A DNA stretch of 64,000 nucleotides from assembly GCF_030547685.1 (NCBI RefSeq), contig NZ_JAUOQM010000048.1:124001-188000 (forward strand), in the 5' to 3' direction. Each line of letters opens with the position of its first letter. The stretch's first letter is position 1. Made by a program: the position numbers and the translations under genes. Positions 37,066 through 45,985 of the stretch are shown piece after piece. The DNA is from Gilvimarinus sp. 2_MG-2023. GTDB lineage: Bacteria; Pseudomonadota; Gammaproteobacteria; Pseudomonadales; Cellvibrionaceae. The notes below the pieces were generated by a model. That model was not told the DNA's origin and searched no databases. It saw only the letters and a list, made by a program, of their open reading frames with translations.

Positions 37066-40000
37066 TTAAAAGTTAGCGCGTACGCCTAATGTGTAACGGC
37101 TGCCGGAGACTTCATACATAGTGGGGAAGCGTGGATCCATGGTGTAACCTTGGGTCGCTTCTTCGGTAATGTTAATGCCTTCTAAAGAGAGCTTAATATT
37201 TTCTGTGATATAGAAACCGAGAGAGAGGTCTAGCTGGCCGTAGCTGTCGCGATACACGGGATACATATCGCGCTCAATACGCTCTACATATTTGTCCTTG
37301 TAGTTATAGAGAATACGCGCATTGAAACGATCGTTTTCATAATAAGCTACTAGATTATAAGTGTTTTCGGCGAGCCCTTCCGGTGCTGTGGGAATGTTAA
37401 GGTCTGATTCGCCCGTTAGTGAATTATCTAAAATGGTGTAGTTGGCATTAATACCAAAACCTTCTAAAGATTCACTAATTATTGTTAATGGAAATTGAGC
37501 AACTAATTCAACCCCTGATACGTCATAGGAGCCCTCAGCGTTAATCTTTTGATAGACTTCAAAGTCGTAGACGCCATCCAGAGTGCCGTTATCGTTGTAC
37601 TTGGTAACATTAGGGACTATTCCTGTCAGCGATTCGCGCACTACGCCTTCGATTTCTTTTTCAAAATATGAGGCCGAGAGAATACCGCCGCTTTCCAGGT
37701 AATATTCAACCCCTAGCTCCCACTGATCTGCGTAGGTAGGCTGTAAGTCCGGGTTGCCATCGTAGTATTTAAACTCACTCAAGCTAACTGAGCGTTTGTA
37801 GGCGATATCGGTTAGCGCTGGGCGCATTAAAGTCTGTGACGCGGCAGCACGAAACATTAAGCTTTCGCTTAACTCTACTTTCATATTAAAGCTGGGCAGT
37901 AGGTCATCATAGCTGCCGTCTTTAGAGACAGGCTCAGACGTGTAAACGGTAGAGCCGTCGGCAGTCTGCACTTGGTGAAAACCGGAAGATAAAACGGAGG
38001 TGTCTACATATCGAAAACCGGCGTTGATTAAAGCAGGCCGCGATAGAATATCAAACTCAAAATCCGCCATGGCGTAGAGGCTAAATACTTCCTCATCCAC
38101 TTGGTAGTATTGGTCGGGGGCATAATCCACGTGGAAGCCATCGTAGCGGAATAAGTCCCGTGCATACTCATTGGATACTTGAGCCCAGCTTGGGCTATAG
38201 GATAAGTCCGGTAAATACTCGCCGCCAGGCACCAGTTCTTCTATAGGTGTTAGCTCGCTATCTTGCAGTGTGCGAACACCGCTCCAGCTAGAGTCGTCTG
38301 CCGATGGCCCTTTAACTTCTTTGTCGCCTTGATTGCGCTTTTTGCTTTTATCTGTATAGCGAACACCAAAGTGAATATCCGCCAAAGCGGGCAGGAAGTC
38401 GATGTGCATTTCACGGCTAACATCGAACTGCGCTGCGTACTTATCATCCTGTATCTCTTCCAAAGTAACATCGTAGAAGTCGAAGAGGTAACTGGAAGGG
38501 GCGTTATACATATCGATGGAGTCTGGATCGTCGCTCATGAGGGTCTGGCCCCCTTGATCGGTATAACGCGTGCGCGAAGGTGCATAAGAGGTATGTTTAA
38601 GGTTGGTTCGGTCCGAGAACTTCTCCGCTCCCGAATAGCCCAACAATCCGTCGATGGACCATAAGCCTACAGACCACTCGGAAGCAAGGCTGAATTGTTG
38701 ATAGTCGGTTTCGTTCACGTCCTCTTTGCTCAAAAATTCGTGTTGAGTCAGAGCGTAAGACGTATCAGTGAGAACGGTAATGCCGTAATCAGAGAGTGTG
38801 GTGCTGTCGTAATCGTGAATTTCAGCGAGAGAGCTTGGGCTTGAGGCGGAGTATGCGGCGGCATCATACTCATCTTCGGTTGCATCATACTTGCCGACCA
38901 GTGCATCAAAGGTCAGGGAGAAATTATTGCTTGGTTTAAATTGAATGGAGGCTGTAGCTCCCCACTTCTCCTGCTCATTTAAGTAAGCCCGGTCTCCGGC
39001 TTTGTTTAGAAATACAACACGGCCGGTTTCGTCGTCATTGAATCGGTCATTGATGACAATGCCTGTGTCGCGTTCAAGAACCGCTGCGGCTTGGTCTGAC
39101 TGGTGCTGAGAAGAGCCTGATTTTTCGAGCCAACGGGAAAGAGGGCGAAAGTCCACACCAGAGTTAGCGTCTGTTCGATTCGTTCTCTGTGAGCTAGAAA
39201 ATGACACTAAGGCACCCCAGTTGCCAACTGTATTGCTCGCTAGCAGTGAAAAATTTGGGTCAACTTCTTCTGAAATGGTGTTGTAGGCACCCTCGGCAGA
39301 AACAATAACTTTACGGCCACTGTAATCGAATGGGCGCGCAGTCTGGATTTCTACGGTTCCCGCGATTCCGCCTTCTTCATCCGCAGCGGTAGGAGATTTT
39401 TTCACTTTTACCTGCTGAATAATATCAGAGGCAAACATGTCGAATTCAACATCGCGCCCGCCACTGCCAGATGCTGTCGCCAGGTTGTTTATCGATACAT
39501 GGGTGAACTCACTGGGTAAGCTGCGAACATTAACTTTGTTGCCAAGGCCTTTGTTGCGCTCAATAGTAACGCCCGGAATGCGTTGTAGGGCCTCTGCCAG
39601 GTTTTGCTCGGGGAAGTCGGCGATGTCTGAGGCAACCACAGAGTCGGAAAAACCAATGCTGTTTCGTTTAATGTCGACGGCTTTTTCCAAGCTTTTCTGG
39701 TAGCTGCCGGTAACGATCATTTGCTCGATATGGTCGCCCGCTTCAATCTCTTGGGCTTGGGTGGCTGAATTGCTTACCATGGCGGTAAGAAATGCAATGA
39801 TGCCTGAAAGTTGCTTCTTCTTAAAATCCACTTGTCTTTCCTCGTTTGACGGTCTGCTGTTGTCGGCAGTTATGGTCAATATCCGGCTGTCGGTAATCTT
39901 AGGCTGCAACCCTGTTCCAGACAGAACCTGTGCAATAGCTTCCGGTATTGAGTAAAAACCCGATATCGAATTTGCTTTTAAACCTTTCACAAGCTCTGCC

Positions 40001-40323
40001 GAAAAAAGAACCTGAAGATTTGCTTGTTTAGCAAAAATCTGCAGTGCTTTATTGGCCGGTAATTGTTGTATGTCAAATTCAATGCGTTGCAGTTCAATGC
40101 TTTCTGGCACCCCTGATGCAGACGTTGGGGCGGAAAAGCTTTGAGCTGCGTTCGCGCTCAAAATAACGACGAGACAATACCGGCTTATTCGAATTGCGGG
40201 GTAAGCCGTCAAGTCTCGTAGTAAAGGACAAGGTAGAAGTGAAAATCTACCAGTGGATTTTTTAAAAAAGTTCGATGTTTTTTTATTTGATTGAAATTTA
40301 ATACAAAGCACGTTGATCGTCAT
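37066..40323 (-). CDS. STN-domain TonB-dependent receptor/transducer (FecA-like), with a second internal start
   Basis: Outer-membrane receptor of 1085 residues. A signal peptide (core about residues 48-65) precedes an STN signalling domain (about 80-153). Then come an odd second signal-peptide-like segment (166-190, KKKQLSGIIAFLTAMV ending ATQA), a TonB box (EQMIVTGS), the plug (EALQRIPGVTIER) and the barrel, ending in aromatic YTLGVRANF as in folded barrels. It overlaps fecR by 26 bases and is followed by the phosphoesterase. STN receptors pass ligand binding through FecR to a FecI sigma factor. The ligand is unknown. The plug and barrel style is that of Cellvibrio/Alteromonas carbohydrate or organic-ligand receptors. 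Confidence 0.92.
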   Translation of the reverse strand: MTINVLCIKFQSNKKTSNFFKKSTGRFSLLPCPLLRDLTAYPAIRISRYCLVVILSANAAQSFSAPTSASGVPESIELQRIEFDIQQLPANKALQIFAKQANLQVLFSAELVKGLKANSISGFYSIPEAIAQVLSGTGLQPKITDSRILTITADNSRPSNEERQVDFKKKQLSGIIAFLTAMVSNSATQAQEIEAGDHIEQMIVTGSYQKSLEKAVDIKRNSIGFSDSVVASDIADFPEQNLAEALQRIPGVTIERNKGLGNKVNVRSLPSEFTHVSINNLATASGSGGRDVEFDMFASDIIQQVKVKKSPTAADEEGGIAGTVEIQTARPFDYSGRKVIVSAEGAYNTISEEVDPNFSLLASNTVGNWGALVSFSSSQRTNRTDANSGVDFRPLSRWLEKSGSSQHQSDQAAAVLERDTGIVINDRFNDDETGRVVFLNKAGDRAYLNEQEKWGATASIQFKPSNNFSLTFDALVGKYDATEDEYDAAAYSASSPSSLAEIHDYDSTTLSDYGITVLTDTSYALTQHEFLSKEDVNETDYQQFSLASEWSVGLWSIDGLLGYSGAEKFSDRTNLKHTSYAPSRTRYTDQGGQTLMSDDPDSIDMYNAPSSYLFDFYDVTLEEIQDDKYAAQFDVSREMHIDFLPALADIHFGVRYTDKSKKRNQGDKEVKGPSADDSSWSGVRTLQDSELTPIEELVPGGEYLPDLSYSPSWAQVSNEYARDLFRYDGFHVDYAPDQYYQVDEEVFSLYAMADFEFDILSRPALINAGFRYVDTSVLSSGFHQVQTADGSTVYTSEPVSKDGSYDDLLPSFNMKVELSESLMFRAAASQTLMRPALTDIAYKRSVSLSEFKYYDGNPDLQPTYADQWELGVEYYLESGGILSASYFEKEIEGVVRESLTGIVPNVTKYNDNGTLDGVYDFEVYQKINAEGSYDVSGVELVAQFPLTIISESLEGFGINANYTILDNSLTGESDLNIPTAPEGLAENTYNLVAYYENDRFNARILYNYKDKYVERIERDMYPVYRDSYGQLDLSLGFYITENIKLSLEGINITEEATQGYTMDPRFPTMYEVSGSRYTLGVRANF
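39829..39843 (-). promoter_or_regulatory. Internal ribosome-binding site and GTG start inside the TonB receptor
   Basis: On the minus strand GAGGA (39839-39843) lies seven bases before GTG (39829-39831), codon 165 of the receptor. Translation from here would give a 921-residue receptor that begins with KKK, a hydrophobic core and an ATQA cleavage site. That is a complete signal peptide without the STN domain. Confidence 0.55.
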
Positions 40324-41341
40324 TTTTCTTTAACAAAACAACGTTATCCTTACTTGTTTGCGCTTCTATATTAAAGCTGAGCTGCAATGCTTGAAGCATT
40401 GAATCCGTTTCTCCTGCTTTAAAATAACCTCCGATTTTAAGCGACTTTAATGACTCGTCTGCCAATACAATTTTGACATCGGTGTAGCGTGATATTTCTT
40501 CAATGGCCTCAAGCAAGGGAGTGTCTTCAAACGAAAGCATTCCGCTGGTCCACGAAAGATTTCTTTCTATTTCTTTGCTGGTGGATGGTGATGCCTGAGG
40601 TTTTTCAAATTTCTTGAAGATCACTTCTTCGCCGGCATTCACCATAATATTATCCGCTGTATTATGGTTGTTTTTCCCGGTGGAGATTGTAGTATGGTCC
40701 GCTATGCTAACAATGCCCTCGGTAACGGTTAGCTTGGCCGTTGGTCCGGTTTTTCTAATATTAAAAGCGGTACCAACTGCGGTTACTACATTGTCTCCAA
40801 CCTGTACGGAAAAGGGGCGTTGTTTGTCTTTGGTTACGGTGAATAGGGCCTCGCCACTATGTAAAATTACCCGCCGAGCCGTTTCTGAGTAAATAACTTC
40901 AATATTTGAGTTTGTATTGAGAGATACTGTGGAGGCATCACTGAGAGAGATTTCACTAATTTCACCCACAGCCGTTTGAAATGTTTTAGGTTCTAGTTCG
41001 TCGGCTTTCTGTAGGCCCGGCCAAAGCAGCGCGGTAAATAGTACAAAAACTGCAAAAACACTTGCCGCAATCGCTTGGGGAGTTTGCCAGCCGCCTCTTT
41101 TACCTGAAGAAGGCTCACTTTCGTCGGTCTCGATGGCAACCCAATCTTTTAACTGATCGGCAAGGCCCCATATTTCAGCGAGCTCAAAAAATTCAGTTTC
41201 GTTTCTTTTGCTCTGCTTAAGCCAGTCGCTTAATTCGCGTTGTTGGGCTTGATTAAGATCGCCTTTATCTAGCTCAATCACCCAGTGAGCAGCCTCTTCC
41301 TGGACCGATATTTTGTTTTTAAATGCTTTTACTTTGCTCAT
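40298..41341 (-). CDS. fecR: FecR-type anti-sigma factor
   Basis: Inner-membrane regulator of 347 residues that holds or activates the partner ECF sigma factor according to the receptor STN domain. The N-terminal cytoplasmic DUF4880-like domain (AAHWVIELDKGDLNQAQQRELSDWL) is followed by one transmembrane segment (about residues 89-107), the periplasmic FecR domain (SLNTNSNIEVIYSETARRVI, EALFTV) and a C-terminal DUF4974-like/STN-like lobe (LEAIEEISRYTDVKI). It sits between fecI and the receptor, the usual order. Confidence 0.92.
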   Translation of the reverse strand: MSKVKAFKNKISVQEEAAHWVIELDKGDLNQAQQRELSDWLKQSKRNETEFFELAEIWGLADQLKDWVAIETDESEPSSGKRGGWQTPQAIAASVFAVFVLFTALLWPGLQKADELEPKTFQTAVGEISEISLSDASTVSLNTNSNIEVIYSETARRVILHSGEALFTVTKDKQRPFSVQVGDNVVTAVGTAFNIRKTGPTAKLTVTEGIVSIADHTTISTGKNNHNTADNIMVNAGEEVIFKKFEKPQASPSTSKEIERNLSWTSGMLSFEDTPLLEAIEEISRYTDVKIVLADESLKSLKIGGYFKAGETDSMLQALQLSFNIEAQTSKDNVVLLKKNDDQRALY

Positions 41342-41350
41342 GGGATTAAT

Positions 41351-41965
41351 CTAGCGAATGTTGTTATTTATGGTTTTAAGGGCAGGGGGGATTTTTTCTT
41401 TGAGTGCCGGCTCGAAATGCCCTAGCTGCTTCAGTGACTCTTTGCACTCAATCATCCCCTTGGCCAGGTGCTTGTCGACCGTACCAACCGAGATGTTCAG
41501 TTGTCGGGCGATATCGCTATTGGATATTCCCTCGATTTTCTTCATTATAAATATTCTTCGGCATTGCGCCGGAAGGCGGTTTATAGCATCACAAAAATGA
41601 ATGAAGCGCTGATGTTGCTCTGCTTGCTCGTCGAGTTCAATGGTGGTGGGTGTATTATGGTCGTTTATAGCAGACTCTATAGAGTCGTTTAAGCGAACAC
41701 CAGAGCGGTTTTTTTCATTAATGGCGAGGTTTCTCGCGACCTTGCATAAAAATGCTTTAGGGGCACGCACATCGCTTAGTCCGCCGCGCTCAATAACTTT
41801 CACATAGACCTCCTGAACCAGGTCGTCCACATCCTGACTATTCTTAAAAAAAGTAGAAGCATGCTGACGAATAGCTTTTACGTGGTTAAGAAACGTCTTG
41901 CTGGTGGTTTCCTGCTCCGGGTGGTGCACCTGCAGTATCGACTGGTTTCTTTCCAAATACGACAT
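41351..41965 (-). CDS. fecI: FecI-type ECF sigma factor
   Basis: RNA polymerase sigma factor of 204 residues that would transcribe the receptor operon when the STN-FecR relay is triggered. Sigma-2 is seen in FFKNSQDVDDLVQEVYVKVI and sigma-4 in LPAQCRRIFIMKKIEGISNS followed by the helix-turn-helix DIARQLNISVGTVDKHLAKG. It is the first gene of the fecI-fecR-receptor-phosphoesterase set, with 9 bases before fecR. Confidence 0.93.
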   Translation of the reverse strand: MSYLERNQSILQVHHPEQETTSKTFLNHVKAIRQHASTFFKNSQDVDDLVQEVYVKVIERGGLSDVRAPKAFLCKVARNLAINEKNRSGVRLNDSIESAINDHNTPTTIELDEQAEQHQRFIHFCDAINRLPAQCRRIFIMKKIEGISNSDIARQLNISVGTVDKHLAKGMIECKESLKQLGHFEPALKEKIPPALKTINNNIR

Positions 41966-42151
41966 AACTAAGGAAGCCCCAAGTGCGTTGTCAGCCGAGT
42001 AAACGTTAAGCGGTGGTGTTAGAGTCGCAGACCACAGCGGGAAGGGCGAACCATACTGGGTTAGTATTGCAATTATATGACGGGCGGGGCGGTGGGTGGC
42101 TTTTCAGCTAGAATGTATGTGAAAAATCAAGGGCTTAAGATTGTCGAGAGG

Positions 42152-42181
42152 AAAGGGCGCTTGCATGGACAAGCGCTCTTT
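42152..42181. terminator. Hairpin between purK and the fecI operon
   Basis: AAAGGGCGCTTG (42152-42163) and CAAGCGCTCTTT (42170-42181) form a 12-bp stem with one G-T wobble and loop CATGGA. It lies just after the purK stop and has only short T-runs, so it may be a weak terminator for purEK. No clear promoter for fecI was found in 41966-42201. Confidence 0.55.
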
Positions 42182-42201
42182 AAAAGCTGAGGTTTGTGGC
42201 T

Positions 42202-43323
42202 TTAGTCTCGGTAGATTTTTTGTTTTAGTCGATTGAGCCGTTCAATGGCACCATCTGTACTCTGGTCGTTAATGACCAAGTGACCTAGTTTGCGGCCCGG
42301 GCGAACAGACTTGTTGTACCAATCTAAGGTGGCATCGTCCTCAAGTTGGTTGTCTTGGTCCAATTCTATGCCGAGCAAATTCAACATGGCGGCCACACTT
42401 GTCAGCTGGGTGTTTCCCAGCGGCCACCCTGCGATGGCGCGCATATGGTTTTGAAATTGGCTGGCCACCGCGCAGTGCATGGTCCAGTGACCACTGTTGT
42501 GTACACGCGGGGCGAGCTCATTGACCCAAAGCTGGCTTGAAGTCACAAAACACTCCATAGCCATTACGCCCACATAGTCCAAATGTTCCAGAATCGCTTT
42601 TAGGCCAGCTTGCCCCGTCGCGATTAACTCATCGGATAAATGCGGGGCAGGGGCAAGAGAGTGTAAAAGCACTCCGTTTTTGTGCACGTTTTCCGTAGCG
42701 GGATAAAACCTAACTTCGCCATTGACGCCGCGTACGCCAATAAAGGACACCTCGCGCTCGAAATCCATAAAAGGCTCGGCAACATAAGGCGATGCATTGT
42801 CTGACTGGCGTTCAAAATGAGCGCTCGCTATAAAGTTTTGCACATCGTTCTGATCGTAAAGGCGCCATTGTGCTTTGCCGTCGTAGCCCTGCTCGGTGTG
42901 TTTGATAACAAGCGGAAAACCCAGGGTTTCTACGGCCGACTGCAACTCATCGGCAGAGGCAACGCTGACGAACGGCGTGTGAGGTACCTGGCAGTTGATC
43001 AGTAGCTGTTTTTCACGTTCGCGGTTTTGGCATTGATAAATAGCCTGGGGGTTAGGGTGCACAGCGCAGTGTTCGGCCAGCCGCTGCAAAGGTACTAAAG
43101 AGCACTGCTCGCGCTCTACGGTCACCACATCGGGCTTGCCTAAGGCTTCATAAAGCTCGTGACTTGATAAGTCCTCAGCCATAGCCGTTATCGGACCCAA
43201 TCCGGCAACGGGGGCCGTATCTTCGTTGTTTTCCGATAAAAAGCTAAAGCTCATACCCATAGGTATGCCTGCTAGGGCCATCATACGGGCCAATTGGCCA
43301 CAGCCGAGAACTGCAACGCGCAT
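42202..43323 (-). CDS. purK: 5-(carboxyamino)imidazole ribonucleotide synthase
   Basis: ATP-grasp enzyme of purine synthesis that carboxylates AIR to N5-CAIR. The N-terminus [19 protein letters not shown] is the family start, which fixes ATG 43323. ATP-grasp blocks are visible, including FPLVIKHTEQGYDGKAQW and VNELAPRVHNSGHWT, the PurK signature. Its start overlaps the purE stop by one base, giving translational coupling. Length 373 residues, normal. Confidence 0.96.
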   Translation of the reverse strand: MRVAVLGCGQLARMMALAGIPMGMSFSFLSENNEDTAPVAGLGPITAMAEDLSSHELYEALGKPDVVTVEREQCSLVPLQRLAEHCAVHPNPQAIYQCQNREREKQLLINCQVPHTPFVSVASADELQSAVETLGFPLVIKHTEQGYDGKAQWRLYDQNDVQNFIASAHFERQSDNASPYVAEPFMDFEREVSFIGVRGVNGEVRFYPATENVHKNGVLLHSLAPAPHLSDELIATGQAGLKAILEHLDYVGVMAMECFVTSSQLWVNELAPRVHNSGHWTMHCAVASQFQNHMRAIAGWPLGNTQLTSVAAMLNLLGIELDQDNQLEDDATLDWYNKSVRPGRKLGHLVINDQSTDGAIERLNRLKQKIYRD

Positions 43324-43805
43324 TATTCGACCTCCACCGGTACCGAGTCGGTTTGATTCTTGCGCCACTCAATAAAGCGCTGACTCAATTCAGGGTCGTT
43401 TAAACCCAATATTTGGGCGGCCAAAACCCCGGCATTAGCCGCGCCGGCCTCGCCAATGGCTTGGGTGGCAACAGCAACGCCCTTGGGCATTTGCACGATT
43501 GAAAGCAAACTGTCGAGGCCTTTTAGTTGGCGGCTGGATACCGGCACCGCAACCACAGGAATATGAGTCATGGCCGCTGCCATACCTGGCAGGTGCGCTG
43601 CACCGCCGGCTCCGGCGATAATGACTTTAATGCCGCGATCTGGGGCTTGCTCCGCGAAGTCATACAGGCGTTTTGGGGTTCGGTGAGCCGATACCACCTG
43701 AGTCTCGTAAGGCACACCGAGCTCATCCAAAACATCCGCCGCCAAACGCATGGTTGGCCAATCAGAGCGGGAACCCATAATGATACTGACAACGGGATCT
43801 TGCAT
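43323..43805 (-). CDS. purE: N5-carboxyaminoimidazole ribonucleotide mutase
   Basis: Class I PurE, converting N5-CAIR to CAIR after Pur[10 protein letters not shown] and SAHRTPKRL form the CAIR-binding motifs, and the family segment [15 protein letters not shown] follows. ATG 43805 gives a 160-residue protein with GAGG six bases upstream; the frame is open for 15 more codons without support. First gene of a purEK operon. Confidence 0.96.
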   Translation of the reverse strand: MQDPVVSIIMGSRSDWPTMRLAADVLDELGVPYETQVVSAHRTPKRLYDFAEQAPDRGIKVIIAGAGGAAHLPGMAAAMTHIPVVAVPVSSRQLKGLDSLLSIVQMPKGVAVATQAIGEAGAANAGVLAAQILGLNDPELSQRFIEWRKNQTDSVPVEVE

Positions 43806-44339
43806 AAAAAACCTCGAAAGAGAGCTACTCAAAATTTGTGAGGGCGGCATTTTACCGGATTATTACGGTTTAATCCTAATTTTCGGTTCCCGATTAACCT
43901 AGGTTAGGCAAAGTAGCAATTTTAACAGCTGATCAAGGGCCAAGCGGGGCGAAAAGTAATCGAAAACGGCTGGACGCACTGAATGATGACGCTTGCTGCA
44001 GACTAAGTCTGAGTGGCGTGCATAGGTACAGGCAAAGTGGATATTTTTTAGCTAATGGCAGTGCAAGGCCCAGTGAGAGCCAAGTAAGGTGCTAAGAGGG
44101 ATTAAGGTTGGATTTGAGCTTATATTCTATTTAACATAATATACATTATGCGCATTTATAGATTGATAAGTCGTGGATGAGTAGTTTGTTGATTTGGCCT
44201 GTATTCGTAGTATTGCGGATTCGTAACTGGTATTCAGTTGTGCTCTCTGCCTGCCGTCGGACTATGGCTTATGGGCATTTTGAGCTTAATGGGCATTTAT
44301 TAAGGCTAAATAAATACCCATTTAGGTCTAAAAAATCAC
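43806..44339. other. Gene-poor region between purE and the esterase lipoprotein
   Basis: No convincing gene in about 530 bases. It includes a perfect 6-1-6 palindrome, CAGACT-A-AGTCTG (43999-44011), and an AT-rich stretch near 44120-44160 that could contain the purE promoter region or another regulatory site. Neither can be assigned. Confidence 0.4.
44289..44321 (-). terminator. Inverted repeat after the esterase lipoprotein gene
   Basis: ATGGGCATTTATT (44289-44301) and AATAAATACCCAT (44309-44321) can form a 13-bp stem with one G-T wobble in the minus-strand transcript and a 7-base loop. It starts 18 bases beyond the stop codon. No strong T-run follows, so termination is plausible but not certain. 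Confidence 0.5.
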
Positions 44340-45260
44340 TTAAGGATTAAAAAACAACGACACGGCTTCTCTAAATGATGGTTCGGTAATCGCGCCGTGT
44401 GTTGTGTTGTATTCACGTTTTACGATTTGTAGGCCTGAAAATGCGCGCTCATTTAGGCTGCTTTCAAAGTCTGTAACGTACTGATCGTTGCCCTCAGGCA
44501 CGGCGCTGGATAGAAATAAGCGGCCATTTAGCTCATTGCTGGCAAGATAGCGCTCAAGTTCTAGCGCTTCGGTTTCAGCTTGATGTTGATAAAAACTGGC
44601 ATCAAAAGCTAAAAAGTTATGGAAGTATGGATCGCTAACGTCGTCCATCAGCATGGTTAACCCTGCCATTACACCACCAAATGAGGTGCCAACAATGCTT
44701 CTTTGCGCGGGTTCGATACGCAGTCCGGGCTCAACTAGGGGGATTAATTCGGTGGTGATAAAGTGGAAAAAATCGGTTGCGCCGGGCAGTAGATAGTCGG
44801 TACGGCGACGATCATCGGGGCCTTCTGATATTGCGACAAGTATGGCGTTTACCCCCTCTTGCTCCAGTAAGTATGGCAGTCCTGGGTATAGAACCTGTCC
44901 GTCTAGCGCATAAATAATGGGGTAATTCTGGCTGGATTCGTGATAACCCACAGGTAAATAGACGTTTACTGGGTAATCAATACCGGTAATGACTGAGCTG
45001 ATGACTTGCTCTGGTTGTGGGTGACCTTTCAAAAAAGTGTAATTTACATCGTTATCAGTACTTTCTTGGCTTTCGCCACTAGTATCGTCTTCGGGAGATG
45101 CGCTTTGTACGGGGGGAGCTTCAGGGGTTTGCAGTTCATCTTTACTGTTTGAACTAACGGGGGTACTGCTTGTAGCCGAAGAAGTAGAGCCACCTCCTCC
45201 GCCGCATGCGGTTAGTTGAAGAATGAAGATAAAACTTAACGCACTTACTAATGTTCTCAT
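44340..45260 (-). CDS. Esterase-like lipoprotein (alpha/beta hydrolase)
   Basis: Surface or periplasmic lipoprotein of 306 residues. The signal peptide ends in LTAC, followed by GGGGGS and a Ser/Glu/Pro linker to about residue 70. The hydrolase domain resembles the esterase D/Fes group: NVYLPVGYHESSQNYPIIYALDG, then the nucleophile elbow GTSFGG, and a C-terminal His in NTTHGAI. A role in hydrolysing siderophore or other esters is possible, but the substrate is unknown. It is the only gene between two gene-poor stretches. Confidence 0.82.
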   Translation of the reverse strand: MRTLVSALSFIFILQLTACGGGGGSTSSATSSTPVSSNSKDELQTPEAPPVQSASPEDDTSGESQESTDNDVNYTFLKGHPQPEQVISSVITGIDYPVNVYLPVGYHESSQNYPIIYALDGQVLYPGLPYLLEQEGVNAILVAISEGPDDRRRTDYLLPGATDFFHFITTELIPLVEPGLRIEPAQRSIVGTSFGGVMAGLTMLMDDVSDPYFHNFLAFDASFYQHQAETEALELERYLASNELNGRLFLSSAVPEGNDQYVTDFESSLNERAFSGLQIVKREYNTTHGAITEPSFREAVSLFFNP

Positions 45261-45572
45261 ATGAAGCCCTTACCGATAACGTTGTTGTTTGTGCGGTAAT
45301 AAGCGCCATACTTTTTTGAGGCCGAACGGAACCCCGGTGCGCTAACACCGCTTTAAAAACCGATAGTCCATTCGGATAGTGATCAGATTTGACCGGTATG
45401 TGCGGGACTCAATTCCCGAACTCCATTAACTACGGCTCAACTGTCGCCGTAGTTCATTTCTTCACGTAATAAATATTGAAAAAAGCGCCAAAAGCTGAAT
45501 ATGTGTAAAATGCGCCAAATTAGATCGTGAAAAATTCTCCCAAAATGTTTCAGGGAAGAGTCCATCCTAAAT

Positions 45573-45669
45573 TGAGACTGGTGTCGCGAGGTTCTTGCGA
45601 GCGGGGAGCCCTATTCACTGTATAGGCTCGGTGACATTCCGTTTCAACCCAAGGGTATCGACAGTCTTA
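45573..45669 (+). ncRNA. Candidate structured RNA (three-way-junction-like fold)
   Basis: An 8-bp outer stem, TGAGACTG (45573-45580) with CAGTCTTA (45662-45669), encloses a hairpin TCGCGA/TTGCGA (45584-45600, loop GGTTC) and a hairpin GAGCCCTAT/ATAGGCTC (45606-45629, one bulge). Both G-T wobbles work only in the plus-strand RNA, the opposite strand to the flanking genes. No known family was recognised; no promoter was identified. Chance folding is quite possible. Confidence 0.3.
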
Positions 45670-45891
45670 TTATTCCTTAGTCGCATAATACACGACTGGT
45701 TTGAATACTAAATTAACTATTTGAGGCTGTAAAATAACCAATTGGAATAGATGTGTCGCTTTATCCGCCAACTGTTACTGTAAGGGGAATTACTGAGTGT
45801 TTGAGCTATTTGTCGTTGTTATTGACGTGTTGCTTTTAGGTGGGGGGATACACTACCGAAACAGTATTGTTTCAAATTGTAAAAGGAGCAT

Positions 45892-45915
45892 AAAAAAGCC
45901 CCTACAAGTAGGGGC
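45892..45915 (-). terminator. rho-independent terminator after the thrombospondin-repeat gene
   Basis: GCCCCTAC (45898-45905) and GTAGGGGC (45908-45915) form a perfect stem; on the minus strand it runs into six T (the A-run at 45892-45897). Confidence 0.85.
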
Positions 45916-45985
45916 AACAGGGTGGAGATATCGATGAAGGTGTTCTTTTAGAGCCCGGAAGTATCCCCGGGCTCAGTTCAGTGGG

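Larger units (their letters stand above)
45261..45985. other. 725-base region without genes
   Basis: No open frame with coding character. Elements seen: a perfect 9-bp inverted repeat AACTACGGC/GCCGTAGTT (45428-45454, 9-base loop), a multi-stem candidate RNA (45573-45669), and the terminator of the thrombospondin-repeat gene at its right end. This is long for spacer between two minus-strand genes in this otherwise compact window. Confidence 0.45.
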
